A stretch of 25,176 nt of DNA from a virus, in IMG/VR virus record IMGVR_UViG_3300005511_000078, positions 1 to 25,176 of that record. One strand, written 5' to 3'. Below are positions 6,263 through 13,918 of the stretch, piece after piece. The position numbers and the translations under genes are program-made. The notes under the pieces were generated by a model. It did no database searches, had not been told where the DNA came from, and worked only from the letters and a program-made list of their open reading frames with translations. The first letter of the stretch is position 1; every line of letters starts with the position of its first letter.

Positions 6263-7333
6263 GTGAAGCTATCCATAGCCCGCCAAGACCTCGCGCGCGT
6301 GCTGACCAACGTCGGCCGCGTCGTCGAGGCTCGCACAACCATTCCTATTCTTTCCAACGTCAAGCTGTCCGCCGTTACGGGGCAGTTTCGCCTGACAGGC
6401 ACCGACCTTGAAATCGTTGCAACCGACGTCGCGCCGGCGGACGTCACCGAGGAAGGCGACATCTGCGTCGACGCGAAACTGTTGGCCGATATCGCAAAGA
6501 AGGCCGGCGGCGACATTTCCATCAGCCTGGAGGCGGATCGCCTTGTTGTAAAATCAGGCCGCAGTGTGTTTAAGCTCTCCGTGCTCGATGCTGGCGACTT
6601 TCCAGATCTGAGTCAGGGCAAGTATGACGCGATCTTCGATGTCGATCTGGCCGCGATTGTCGCCCCCACGGCATTCGCGATCTCCACGGAGGAGACGCGC
6701 TATTACCTGAATGGCGTCTTCCTGCACCTTTACGAAGACGGCATTCAGGTGCTGCGCGCCGTGTCGACCGACGGTCACCGCCTTTCGCGCCACCAAGTCG
6801 CATATCCTGGCGAAGACGCATTCAAAGGCGTGATCGTTCCGCGCAAGACGGTCGGCATGCTTCCCAAGGGAACGGTCAATGTGTCAGTCGGCGAGGCGAA
6901 AATCCGCATCGCCAGCGGCGACTTCGTCCTCACCAGCAAGCTCATCGACGGCACGTTCCCTGACTATGAGCGCGTCATTCCGCGCGCCAACGAGAACATT
7001 GTCACAGTCGATCGCGATGCATTCATGAAGGCTGCAGACCGCGTCGCGACTGTCAGCAGTGAGCGCGGCAAGGCCGTCAAGCTCAGCATCGCCCCCGGCT
7101 CGGTCGGCTTCACGGTAAACAATGCGGACGCTGCAGCCACGGACGAGATCGAGGCGGAATACAGCGGCGAGCCGCTCGAGATCGGCTTCAATGCGGCGTA
7201 TCTGCGAGATCTGTTTAGCGTGCTTCCGTCTGGGCCTGTCACCATTGCGCTCGCCGATGGCGGCTCGCCTGGTTTGTTCAAGTCTGCGGCTTTCGAGGGG
7301 CTGGTGCTCGTCGGCATGCCTATGCGGGTATAG
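6263..7333 (+). CDS. dnaN: DNA polymerase III beta subunit (sliding clamp)
   Basis: This is a 356-residue protein, close to bacterial DnaN. The N-terminus (M-K-L-S-I-A-R-Q-D-L, then T-T-I-P-I-L-S-N-V-K-L), the central D-A-G-D-F-P-D-L, the Y-L-N-G-V-F-L and S-T-D-G-H-R-L-S blocks, and the C-terminal V-L-V-G-M-P-M-R-V are all typical of the three-domain clamp. It should form a ring on DNA and tether polymerase and other clamp-binding proteins. No phage replicative polymerase is visible, so it may recruit host Pol III or other factors. The start is GTG at 6263, with GAGGAG in the repeated leader; the in-frame ATG at 6230 lacks a Shine-Dalgarno. It ends with no terminator before the next gene. 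Confidence 0.95.
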   Translation: MKLSIARQDLARVLTNVGRVVEARTTIPILSNVKLSAVTGQFRLTGTDLEIVATDVAPADVTEEGDICVDAKLLADIAKKAGGDISISLEADRLVVKSGRSVFKLSVLDAGDFPDLSQGKYDAIFDVDLAAIVAPTAFAISTEETRYYLNGVFLHLYEDGIQVLRAVSTDGHRLSRHQVAYPGEDAFKGVIVPRKTVGMLPKGTVNVSVGEAKIRIASGDFVLTSKLIDGTFPDYERVIPRANENIVTVDRDAFMKAADRVATVSSERGKAVKLSIAPGSVGFTVNNADAAATDEIEAEYSGEPLEIGFNAAYLRDLFSVLPSGPVTIALADGGSPGLFKSAAFEGLVLVGMPMRV

Positions 7334-7335
7334 AC

Positions 7336-7635
7336 ATGAAGCGGCCACCCAAAGCAACGCACTATGATGTCTATGGTAACGGTGATCTCGATTGCCCGCA
7401 CTGCGGCGCCAGCATGTGGGAAACCAAGATTTCTCTAGGCCATCTTGTTATCGGGTGGCCGCATGGAGGCTTTATCCACACGCGCCGTGACGGCTACGCC
7501 CACTCAGGCGACTACCTTGAGGTTGATTGCCTTGAGTGCTGCAAGCCATCGGCTGTCAGTTTCGATAGTAGCGGCTCGTTGACGCTCATCGCGGCAAGAA
7601 CTGATGCGGACGAGCGACTTGTGGGTGTCGAGTAA
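7336..7635 (+). CDS. Small zinc-ribbon-like protein
   Basis: This is a 99-residue protein with two cysteine pairs, C-P-H-C at 20-23 and C-L-E-C-C at 65-69, spaced by about 40 residues as in a zinc ribbon. Between them are aromatic and Gly/His-rich segments (G-W-P-H-G-G-F-I-H-T). No family is recognised. It starts two bases after the clamp stop with no strong Shine-Dalgarno, so it is probably translated by coupling, and its stop overlaps the next start (TAATG). A structural or nucleic-acid-binding role for the ribbon is inference. Confidence 0.6.
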   Translation: MKRPPKATHYDVYGNGDLDCPHCGASMWETKISLGHLVIGWPHGGFIHTRRDGYAHSGDYLEVDCLECCKPSAVSFDSSGSLTLIAARTDADERLVGVE

Positions 7636-8570
7636 TGGCACCCATCCCCAAGCCTACGCCAAGCACGCTCCGCGCCATCCATGAAGCCCTTGTCGCTGAC
7701 TACGACGAATGGGAATCCGTCGGCGTGCCTGCCGGCGATATCGGCGTGGAGTGCGACAGGGCAATCTGGCTTTCCTTCCGGCGCGCATCTGCGCCGGAAG
7801 AGATAACCTGGCAAAAGCGCCGCATCTTCGAGCGAGGCAACATAGAGGAAGAGCGCCTGCTTGATCTGCTGCGCATGGTCGGCGTGACCGTCTGGGGCGA
7901 GCAGGACCGCGTCAGGGCGGCCGGTGGGCATCTGCGCGGAAAGATCGACGGCCGCGCTCTTGGGCTGCTTGAGGCCGCCAAGACCGAGCACATCGTCGAG
8001 TGCAAGAGCGCAAAGCAGGAGGTGTTCGCCAAGGTCAAAAAGCACGGCGTGAAGAAGGGCAAACCGGAGCACTACGCGACGTTCCAGTTTTATATGCACG
8101 GCCTCGGTGTCGATCGCGTCGTCTATATGATGACAAACAAGAACGATGAAGAGGTGCACATGGAGCGCGTCGGGCATGACGCGGAATTCGCCATGCGGCA
8201 GGTGGCCCGCATCGAGCGCATCATCAATATGGCGGAGCCACCCGGTCGGTTGTGCAACAAGCGCGACGACTTCCGCGGCATGTTCTGCCGCCAGGCAGAA
8301 GTATGCTGGGGTGAGGTTCGCGCCAGGGTTCACTGCCGATCTTGCCTTCACGCCACGCCACTGATGGATGGCAACGCCGGCTGGGATTGCGCCAGGTGGA
8401 GCAAGCCACTGTCTTTGGACGAGCAAGACGCTGGCTGCCCGGCTCATTTGTTCATTCCTGCACTGCTCGTCGGCTACGAGCAAATTGACTGCGACCCGGC
8501 CGCAGAGACCATAACCTATAAATCACCGACCGGTGACATTTATGTGGACGGCGCTACCAACGCCGACTGA
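7635..8570 (+). CDS. Cas4-like PD-(D/E)XK nuclease
   Basis: This is a 311-residue protein. The R-G-N-I-E-E-E segment (about 67-73), G-K-I-D-G with Asp105, V-E-C-K-S with Glu122 and Lys124, and F-Q-F-Y with Gln151 form a PD-(D/E)XK core of the Cas4/AddB/RecB-nuclease type. Cys40 (E-C-D-R-A-I-W) upstream and a C-terminal cysteine group (F-C-R-Q-A-E-V-C, then H-C-R-S-C, W-D-C, G-C-P) recall the iron-sulfur clasp of Cas4-like exonucleases. There are more cysteines than one cluster needs, so a second metal site is possible. It probably processes DNA ends for recombination or replication. There is no CRISPR array in the window, so no adaptation role is suggested. Confidence 0.8.
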   Translation: MAPIPKPTPSTLRAIHEALVADYDEWESVGVPAGDIGVECDRAIWLSFRRASAPEEITWQKRRIFERGNIEEERLLDLLRMVGVTVWGEQDRVRAAGGHLRGKIDGRALGLLEAAKTEHIVECKSAKQEVFAKVKKHGVKKGKPEHYATFQFYMHGLGVDRVVYMMTNKNDEEVHMERVGHDAEFAMRQVARIERIINMAEPPGRLCNKRDDFRGMFCRQAEVCWGEVRARVHCRSCLHATPLMDGNAGWDCARWSKPLSLDEQDAGCPAHLFIPALLVGYEQIDCDPAAETITYKSPTGDIYVDGATNAD

Positions 8571-8596
8571 CCACCACCACAAGAGGAGACAACACC

Positions 8597-9118
8597 ATGG
8601 CCCACGCCACCACTGCGCCCGCCGATACGCGCCCCGTCGAGTTTGACGCGAGGCTCATGAACTACTACCCGCACCTCATGCGCCTATCCGGCAGGTTGTC
8701 CAACAACAAGACCGAGCAGGAAGACCTATTCCAAGACAGCATCGCCTACATCTTGGCGCATTGGACGTCGTTCCGACCGGATGGCGGATTCTATAACTGG
8801 ATCACCCTATGCATGCGCCATGTCGCGCAGAACGGCCGGCGCAAGTCGCGCGTCAGATCACGGCATATGCCTACCGTGTCCGACGAGCGCGCAATGGCTG
8901 CTGTGATGGTATCGCCGAACCAAACGGACTCCGTGTCGCTCAATGAAACGCTGGCGGCGCTTGATCCTGGCCGATCCGGCGAGATCGTCATGATGCGCGC
9001 CATGGGCGAGACGCTTGAAACCATCGGCGCCAAGTACGGCATCGGCAAGGAGCGCGTGCGCCAGATCGAAGAGAAAGAGCGCAAGCGGCTGAAGCTGGGG
9101 AGGCCGCTTGATGCTTGA
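8597..9118 (+). CDS. Small sigma-70-family (ECF-like) factor
   Basis: This is a 173-residue protein. Residues 18-85 resemble sigma region 2 (L-F-Q-D-S-I-A-Y-I-L-A-H-W, then G-G-F-Y-N-W-I-T-L-C-M-R-H-V-A-Q-N), and 115-166 resemble region 4, with the helix-turn-helix L-E-T-I-G-A-K-Y-G-I-G-K-E-R-V-R-Q-I-E matching sigma region 4.2. Regions 1 and 3 are absent, as in ECF factors. It could direct host RNA polymerase to a subset of phage promoters; no anti-sigma gene is seen. The start at 8597 has the repeated leader. It overlaps the helicase start by 8 bases, so the two are coupled. A sigma-derived regulator without promoter recognition is an alternative. Confidence 0.75.
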   Translation: MAHATTAPADTRPVEFDARLMNYYPHLMRLSGRLSNNKTEQEDLFQDSIAYILAHWTSFRPDGGFYNWITLCMRHVAQNGRRKSRVRSRHMPTVSDERAMAAVMVSPNQTDSVSLNETLAALDPGRSGEIVMMRAMGETLETIGAKYGIGKERVRQIEEKERKRLKLGRPLDA

Positions 9119-10847
9119 GCTCCGCCACTACCAGCGATCGGCCATTGACGCGCTCTACTCCTATTGGGCGGAAGGCGGCGGCAATGGCCTGATCGTGCTT
9201 CCGACTGGCGCCGGAAAGGCGCTGGTGATCGCCAAGCTGATCGAGGAGCTGCTTGCCGATTATCCCGACATGCGAATCCTCAATGTCACGCATTCTGCGC
9301 CCTTGGTCGGGCAGAACTACCAAGAATTCCTTGGGCTATTGCCGTTCGCGCCGGCGGGAATCTATTCCGCAGGGCTGAATCGGCGTGATGCCAAGGCGCA
9401 GGTGCTGTTCTGTGGCATTCAGTCCGTCTGGAACAAGGTTGAGCAGATCGGCGATATCGATCTCGTCATCGTCGACGAGGCGCACGCCATCTCGCGCAAC
9501 GCCAACACACAATACGGTAAGTTCTTCAAGGACGTGCGCGAGCGCAATCCGGATAGCCGGACATGCGGCACGACCGCGACCGACTACCGCATGGATTCCG
9601 GACGGCTGACCGACGATCTCGACGATGACGACGCGACAGCTGTGGACGGCACGCCAGTCAAGTTCAAGCTCTTCGACGATGTCGTCTATGAAATCGGCAT
9701 CGGCGAGCTCATCGAGCAAGGCTTTCTCACGCGCCTGACCAGCCAAAAAACCACCAGCAAGATCGACCTAAAGGGAATCGGGAGCCGTGGCGGCGAATAC
9801 ATCCCAGGCCAGGTGTCGGAAGCTGCGGAGCGCATCATCGAGGCGGCCGTGGCCGAAGACATGGTGCTGTCCGAAGGGCGGCGCGCCGGCTTGTTCTTCA
9901 GCACCAGCAAGGAGAACGCCAATCACGTCGCCGAAGCCGTCCGACGGCACGGCCGGACGTGTGCCGTCCTGACCAGCGACAACTCCCACCAGACCAAGGA
10001 AATCTTCGAAGGCTTTCGCGCTGGCAAGTATTGGGCGATCAGTTCGGTGAGCATGATCACGACCGGGACTAATTTTCCGTTTGTGGATTTCATATCGTTA
10101 ATCCTCAGCACAAAAAGCCCCGGCAAGCTGGTGCAGATCCTGGGCCGCGGCACACGCAATTGCGCCGGCAAAGACGATTGCCTCATCGCAGACCACGGCC
10201 GGAACCTTGCCTATCACGGGCCGATCGACCAGATACGCCCACGCGAGCCCGGCAAGGGCCTCGGAGAGCAGCCAAAGAAGCTCTGCCCGCAAGACATGAC
10301 GGACGTTAATGGCAATTGCGGCTGCGGCGAGCTCATCCCGATCTCGATCATGACATGCCAGTGCTGCGGCTACGTCTTCCCGCCCAACGAGGAGGAGAAG
10401 ATCACGGCGCAGGCCGACACAACGCCAGTGCTGTCGACGGAAAAGCCTTGGTTTCCTGTTTCGTCGCGGACGTTCCGACACCACCCAGGAAAAGAGGGAA
10501 AGCCGGACTCCGTCAAGTGCACCTACATGGTGTCCATGAAGGCGATCAACGAATGGATATGCTGCGCGCATTCTGGATACGCCAAGACGAAGGCCGATCG
10601 CTGGTGGCTAGCCCATGGCGGCCAGAGGCCGTTCCCCAAGACCGTGCTGGAATTTCTTGAGCGGCAGCACGAGCTGGCCGGTACTGCTGAAGTGCAACTC
10701 GATTATGCGCGCAACGCCAAGTACCCTGATGTCATGGCGCATCGCGTTGGCGAGCGTCAAGCAGCCAACGACAACGCGCCTGCGGCGGCGAATGACAACC
10801 GCGGCTACGCTGAGCGTTGGGAATTAGACGACTACATCCCCTTCTGA
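9111..10847 (+). CDS. Superfamily 2 DEAD/DEAH helicase
   Basis: This is a 578-residue protein. Motif I is L-P-T-G-A-G-K-A (Lys36), motif II is D-E-A-H (122-125), and motif VI is Q-I-L-G-R-G-T-R (342-349), which gives a two-domain SF2 helicase. Motif I ends in Ala37 where Thr or Ser normally binds Mg2+, which may weaken ATP hydrolysis. After the helicase core there is a Cys-rich insert (N-C-G-C-G-E-L, C-Q-C-C-G-Y), probably a zinc ribbon, then a C-terminal domain with W-W-L-A-H-G-G and A-A-N-D-N tracts. A replication or recombination role fits its neighbours. ATG 9111 is preferred to TTG 9108 because of GGGGAGG at 9097-9103. Confidence 0.85.
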   Translation: MLELRHYQRSAIDALYSYWAEGGGNGLIVLPTGAGKALVIAKLIEELLADYPDMRILNVTHSAPLVGQNYQEFLGLLPFAPAGIYSAGLNRRDAKAQVLFCGIQSVWNKVEQIGDIDLVIVDEAHAISRNANTQYGKFFKDVRERNPDSRTCGTTATDYRMDSGRLTDDLDDDDATAVDGTPVKFKLFDDVVYEIGIGELIEQGFLTRLTSQKTTSKIDLKGIGSRGGEYIPGQVSEAAERIIEAAVAEDMVLSEGRRAGLFFSTSKENANHVAEAVRRHGRTCAVLTSDNSHQTKEIFEGFRAGKYWAISSVSMITTGTNFPFVDFISLILSTKSPGKLVQILGRGTRNCAGKDDCLIADHGRNLAYHGPIDQIRPREPGKGLGEQPKKLCPQDMTDVNGNCGCGELIPISIMTCQCCGYVFPPNEEEKITAQADTTPVLSTEKPWFPVSSRTFRHHPGKEGKPDSVKCTYMVSMKAINEWICCAHSGYAKTKADRWWLAHGGQRPFPKTVLEFLERQHELAGTAEVQLDYARNAKYPDVMAHRVGERQAANDNAPAAANDNRGYAERWELDDYIPF

Positions 10848-10851
10848 CGCG

Positions 10852-10888
10852 TTGACAAATTTGTATGTTTACACCAAGGTGTGACAAT
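10852..10888 (+). promoter_or_regulatory. Operator site 3 with possible promoter
   Basis: The operator 13-mer lies in reverse orientation at 10852-10864, five bases after the helicase stop codon. On the plus strand it starts with TTGACA. TTGTAT (10861-10866) and GACAAT (10883-10888), 16 bases apart, could form a rightward promoter for the metallophosphoesterase and the genes after it. The promoter hexamers are moderate; the operator match is exact. Confidence 0.5.
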
Positions 10889-10935
10889 CACCAGCGCCCA
10901 CCAAGCGCGAATGCACACCACGAAGAGGAGACGAC

Positions 10936-11436
10936 ATGACCACGCGCGACGTTTGGTTCATTAGCGACACCCATTTTGGCCACAACAATATCATCACGTA
11001 TTGCCGGCCTCAGTTCTCCTCTGTTGAGGAGATGGAAGATTCCATCATCACCAAATGGAACGAAAAGGTTAAGCCGCAGGATCTGGTCTATCACCTCGGC
11101 GATTTTGCATGGAAAACGTCAGATGCGATGCGCGTTCGGCCACTTCTGAACGGTGCCATCCGACTCATCGTCGGAAATCATGACGACATACCGTCACTTG
11201 CAGCGGCCGGCCTATTCCAGCGCTTCTATCTCTGGAAGCAATTCCGCGAAGAGGGCTTCACGGCCTCACACATTCCGATGCGGTTTGATCAATTGCGGCA
11301 TGGTGCGAAGAACCTCCATGGACACGTTCACGGCAATCTCAACGGTCTGGAAGACTTCCATCGCGATATGTCTGTGGAAAGCATCGGCTTCGCACCTGTT
11401 CATTTCGACGATATCGCCCTTTGGGCAAAGTCTTAA
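10936..11436 (+). CDS. Calcineurin-like metallophosphoesterase
   Basis: This is a 166-residue protein with the full motif set: D-T-H-F-G-H (Asp11, His13, His16), L-G-D-F (Asp56), G-N-H-D (Asn81, His82), His112, and G-H-V-H-G (His130, His132). It should hydrolyse a phosphoester using two metal ions. Small phage members of this family act on nucleotides, nucleic acid ends or proteins; the substrate here cannot be read from sequence. It is the first gene after operator site 3, so it probably begins a separate repressor-controlled unit. The start has the repeated leader. Confidence 0.9.
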   Translation: MTTRDVWFISDTHFGHNNIITYCRPQFSSVEEMEDSIITKWNEKVKPQDLVYHLGDFAWKTSDAMRVRPLLNGAIRLIVGNHDDIPSLAAAGLFQRFYLWKQFREEGFTASHIPMRFDQLRHGAKNLHGHVHGNLNGLEDFHRDMSVESIGFAPVHFDDIALWAKS

Positions 11437-11477
11437 GCGCCAACCTGCGCAACCACCACACCACGAAGAGGAGATTG

Positions 11478-11825
11478 ATGATGGGCGAGAGAAGAGCCGA
11501 GGATGGCTTAATTTCAGTTGCCATGAATGACGGCAAGTACACCATTCAGCAGACGGCACCCGGCAAGTGGGAAGCCTTGCGCTACGGCGAGGAGTGGCCG
11601 GCATTCCGCGATAACGGCCCTGACAATCTTCATGTCGCGCTTGCGTATGAGGTTGCCGCGTTGCGCGCCGAAGTTTCCAGCCTGAAGGCCGAGGCGCAGT
11701 TCCTGCTCGATCGGCTCGACGACATCGAGCTCGACGACGACACGGACGAACTTATCCGTGACTGGAATGGCCACGTTGAGCCGTCGATTGCGCGTCTGCG
11801 CCAGCTTGTGCAGGTGTCAGCATGA
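11478..11825 (+). CDS. Hypothetical protein with coiled coil
   Basis: This is a 115-residue protein. The N-terminal 60 residues look like a small beta domain (K-Y-T-I-Q-Q, then K-W-E-A-L-R-Y-G-E-E-W), and residues 60-95 form a heptad-patterned helix (V-A-A-L-R-A-E-V-S-S-L-K-A-E-A-Q-F-L-L-D-R-L), probably a dimerising coiled coil. No family is recognised. Two adjacent ATG codons (11478, 11481) fit the leader; GGAG lies four or seven bases upstream respectively, so the true start may be the second. Its stop overlaps the next gene (ATGA). Confidence 0.5.
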   Translation: MMGERRAEDGLISVAMNDGKYTIQQTAPGKWEALRYGEEWPAFRDNGPDNLHVALAYEVAALRAEVSSLKAEAQFLLDRLDDIELDDDTDELIRDWNGHVEPSIARLRQLVQVSA

Positions 11826-12580
11826 AGCCCGCCAACTCTGTAGCCGCCGTGCCCGGCGTATTCGACCCAACCGCCATAGCCACCATCGGCCACAACCAAC
11901 CACCAGCATCGCCCTTCGACGCCGTCCGACAGGAAATCGAAGACCTCTTCGAAGAAGCAAAGCATTGGGCTGACGGCGACCCAATCGACAGCCAGGAAAT
12001 GCACGACGCGATCGAGAAACTGCGAGACGGTATTCACGAAGCCGGCAAGCGCGCCGATGCGCTGCGCGTCGAGGAGAAGAAGCCGCTAGACGATCAGGTC
12101 AAGGCCATTCAGGACCGCTACAACGTCTACATCCAGCCTAAGCGCGGCAAGGTCGATCTGGCCAAGTCTACGCTCGACACATTGCTCACCCCCTGGCGCA
12201 CCGCCAAGGCCGCCGCAGCCGCCGCAGAGGCCGCACGCGTGGCTGCAGCCGCAGAGGCGGCTAGGGTGGCCGCCGTCGCCGCTATTCAAGCGTCCAGCGG
12301 CAACCTCGCGTCTCGTGAAGAGGCGGAAGAGTTGCTGGCCGATGCCAAGCGGCTGGAGAAAACGGCCAAGCGGGCGGACAAGGCGGCGACGACGGGCACG
12401 GGGCTTAGGACTGTGTGGCGAGCTGAACTCGTAGACGAAGAAGCTGCCATGGAGTGGACGTGGGCGCGCGCCAAGGAAGAGGTGCTTACCGTGGCGCAGA
12501 GGAATGCCGATGAGGTGGTGCGTGGTGGTGCGCGGCAGGTGCCTGGGTTCCGGGTTGTCGAGAGCAAGGTGGCGAGTTGA
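11822..12580 (+). CDS. Coiled-coil phage protein with I-G-H-N-x-P-P motif
   Basis: This is a 252-residue protein. I-G-H-N-Q-P-P at residues 22-28 is a short motif common in alphaproteobacterial phage proteins. A long charged, Ala-rich helical region follows (about 35-190), interrupted by P-L-D-D-Q-V-K-A and P-K-R-G-K-V. A C-terminal module begins G-L-R-T-V-W-R-A-E-L and ends V-R-G-G-A-R-Q-V-P-G-F-R-V-V-E. Similar proteins occur in phage recombination regions beside nucleases or annealing proteins, but their activity is not known to me. DNA in 12200-12270 is a short imperfect GCC/GCA repeat encoding poly-Ala. It is coupled to both neighbours by overlapping stop and start codons. Confidence 0.6.
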   Translation: MKPANSVAAVPGVFDPTAIATIGHNQPPASPFDAVRQEIEDLFEEAKHWADGDPIDSQEMHDAIEKLRDGIHEAGKRADALRVEEKKPLDDQVKAIQDRYNVYIQPKRGKVDLAKSTLDTLLTPWRTAKAAAAAAEAARVAAAAEAARVAAVAAIQASSGNLASREEAEELLADAKRLEKTAKRADKAATTGTGLRTVWRAELVDEEAAMEWTWARAKEEVLTVAQRNADEVVRGGARQVPGFRVVESKVAS

Positions 12581-12825
12581 TGACAGACCTAACCGAAGAA
12601 GACTTCGCCAAAATCGAACTGGCAGCCAGCAAGGCTATGCGTGAATGGGAGCGTGACTACTTCTGCCAAGACATCAACGTTCGCCACCACATCTCGTGGT
12701 GGATAATGCAGGAGGCCTACGCACGTGGGCGGCAAGACGTCCTGGATGCCATCACCTACACGGACAGCGAAGGCGGTATTTTCAACTCCAAACTCGATCA
12801 CGTCGACCTGCGGGAGTTTCTGTGA
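12580..12825 (+). CDS. Hypothetical small protein
   Basis: This is an 81-residue acidic protein, predicted mostly helical, with a W-W-I-M-Q-E-A-Y-A-R-G-R-Q-D-V-L-D-A-I core. The E-A-Y-x-R-G-x-x-D motif is often seen in short phage proteins of unknown role. It starts at ATG 12580 in a TGATG overlap with the previous stop; TTG 12577 is a less likely start. Its own stop overlaps the Lar-like gene, so it belongs to a tightly packed run of five small genes at 12580-13814. Confidence 0.45.
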   Translation: MTDLTEEDFAKIELAASKAMREWERDYFCQDINVRHHISWWIMQEAYARGRQDVLDAITYTDSEGGIFNSKLDHVDLREFL

Positions 12826-13148
12826 TGGAATACATGGAAGCCAGAATGCAGGATAGGTACGACGCATTCGACAAAGAAATGCAAGCCGCCCTCATTGCAG
12901 ACGGCGAGAAACTGGCCGCGCTCACAGGCGAGGATCATGGGCCGCATTTCGTTGAAGGCCTCCTCCCGTGCCCTTTCTGCGGAGGCAAACCGGTTCATCA
13001 AGATATTGAATACGACACAATGGGCGCAGTGCCAGATGATCCAAACTATGGCGGCAGTTTCATAGAATGCGACGATTGCGGTGCATGCAGCCGGCTAGAA
13101 TTCGGCTTCAAGGAAAACCTTGTGTCGTCGTGGAATCGGAGAACGTAA
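12825..13148 (+). CDS. Lar-like restriction alleviation protein
   Basis: This is a 107-residue protein. The C-terminal 60 residues match the Lar family: L-L-P-C-P-F-C-G-G (Cys49, Cys52), a middle strand, E-C-D-D-C-G-A (Cys82, Cys85), and the closing V-S-S-W-N-R-R. The four cysteines make a zinc ribbon. Lar of the Rac prophage lowers type I restriction, by modulating methylation, and so protects incoming phage DNA. The N-terminal 45 residues are an extra helical extension not needed for the family. GGGAG lies eight bases before the ATG, which overlaps the previous stop. Many Lar-like phage proteins have no tested activity, so antirestriction is likely rather than shown. Confidence 0.8.
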   Translation: MEYMEARMQDRYDAFDKEMQAALIADGEKLAALTGEDHGPHFVEGLLPCPFCGGKPVHQDIEYDTMGAVPDDPNYGGSFIECDDCGACSRLEFGFKENLVSSWNRRT

Positions 13149-13306
13149 TGGATCCAGAGAAGCTGCGGCAAGCTATAAACCGCGCCGCCACTCGGTGGTG
13201 CGGCGAAAAGGATCGCGAAACATTCATGGCCGACATCATCTATTTCAAGAGCAACTGGTCGAGCCTGCCTGGCCTCAAGAAATACGTAGAGGAGGAACTG
13301 ACATGA
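13148..13306 (+). CDS. Hypothetical 52-residue protein
   Basis: This short protein has K-L-R-Q-A-I-N-R-A-A at the N-terminus, G-E-K-D-R-E-T-F-M in the middle, and an acidic end. The region upstream in the same frame is open but has no start signal; the ATG at 13148 overlaps the Lar stop (TAATG), so it is the best start. No family is recognised. Its place in a chain of overlapping genes supports it being translated. Confidence 0.4.
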   Translation: MDPEKLRQAINRAATRWCGEKDRETFMADIIYFKSNWSSLPGLKKYVEEELT

Positions 13307-13518
13307 GCAGCAGCCACCTAATCATCATTGCTAGAAATGACGAGACCGGCGAAATCCAGTTGCCGCTCGAGAACATGACGCTCTACGGCATGGGTATCGT
13401 AGACGGCGAGTACGAGGAGGAGAGTGTCGTTCGCACCTGCGCGGCAAGCTATGGGCCTGAATGGACGCTGACGCTCTACGGGCCGCTTGGCGCCAGTTAT
13501 TATGGGAGCAGGAAGTGA
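13303..13518 (+). CDS. Hypothetical 71-residue protein
   Basis: This is a beta-rich small protein with L-I-I-I-A-R-N-D-E-T-G-E-I at the start and Y-G-P-E-W-T-L-T-L-Y-G-P-L near the end, likely one compact sheet. GGAGGA (13290-13295) sits seven bases upstream and the start overlaps the previous stop by ATGA. No known family is recognised. Confidence 0.45.
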   Translation: MSSSHLIIIARNDETGEIQLPLENMTLYGMGIVDGEYEEESVVRTCAASYGPEWTLTLYGPLGASYYGSRK

Positions 13519-13814
13519 TGCGGTCCCTGACCAGCCAGATGATCGATGGCGTATTCCCGACGAAGGCAAAGGCCGTCGGCGAACTGTCCAAACTTTGTGC
13601 ACGATCTTCGGACAAGAGAACCACCGCCAACGCCTACTATCTCGCCGCCCAATGGCACGACAAACAAGCCGCAGACTGTGATGTCATGGCGAGAGACGAA
13701 CCGCGCCTTGGTCCTGAGATCCGCCAGCGCGCGGCCGCAAATGCCGTTCATCATCGCGCAAGCGCGGCAGGCTTACGGCTTTCCGCTACCGGCTTGCTGC
13801 GGGCCAACCTGTAA
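13518..13814 (+). CDS. Hypothetical helical protein
   Basis: This is a 98-residue, Ala-rich, probably all-helical protein (A-Y-Y-L-A-A-Q-W-H-D-K-Q-A, then R-Q-R-A-A-A-N-A-V-H-H-R-A). It starts at ATG 13518, overlapping the previous stop, with AGGAAG just upstream. It is the last gene of the coupled small-gene run; a hairpin follows seven bases after the stop. No family or function is recognised. Confidence 0.45.
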   Translation: MRSLTSQMIDGVFPTKAKAVGELSKLCARSSDKRTTANAYYLAAQWHDKQAADCDVMARDEPRLGPEIRQRAAANAVHHRASAAGLRLSATGLLRANL

Positions 13815-13820
13815 CCTTCA

Positions 13821-13847
13821 CGCGTCATAGATGGCCCATATGACGCG
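13821..13847 (+). terminator. 9-bp hairpin after small-gene run, weak terminator or processing site
   Basis: CGCGTCATA (13821-13829) pairs perfectly with TATGACGCG (13839-13847) across a 9-base loop. It sits between the end of the small-gene run and the leader of the adenine methylase. No U-tract follows directly, so factor-independent termination would be weak; a processing site or a protein-binding palindrome is equally possible. Confidence 0.35.
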
Positions 13848-13918
13848 CCAACGTATCATTTATGAACCCTATCGCGCCACCAACGCGCGGGACTGCACCA
13901 CAAGAGGAGATAGAATTG

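Noticed and set aside
7512-8483. A 323-codon minus-strand ORF opposite the Cas4-like nuclease
   Set aside because: It is the antisense shadow of a gene with clear catalytic motifs, a common result of GC-rich codon bias. No start signals or family motifs are seen.
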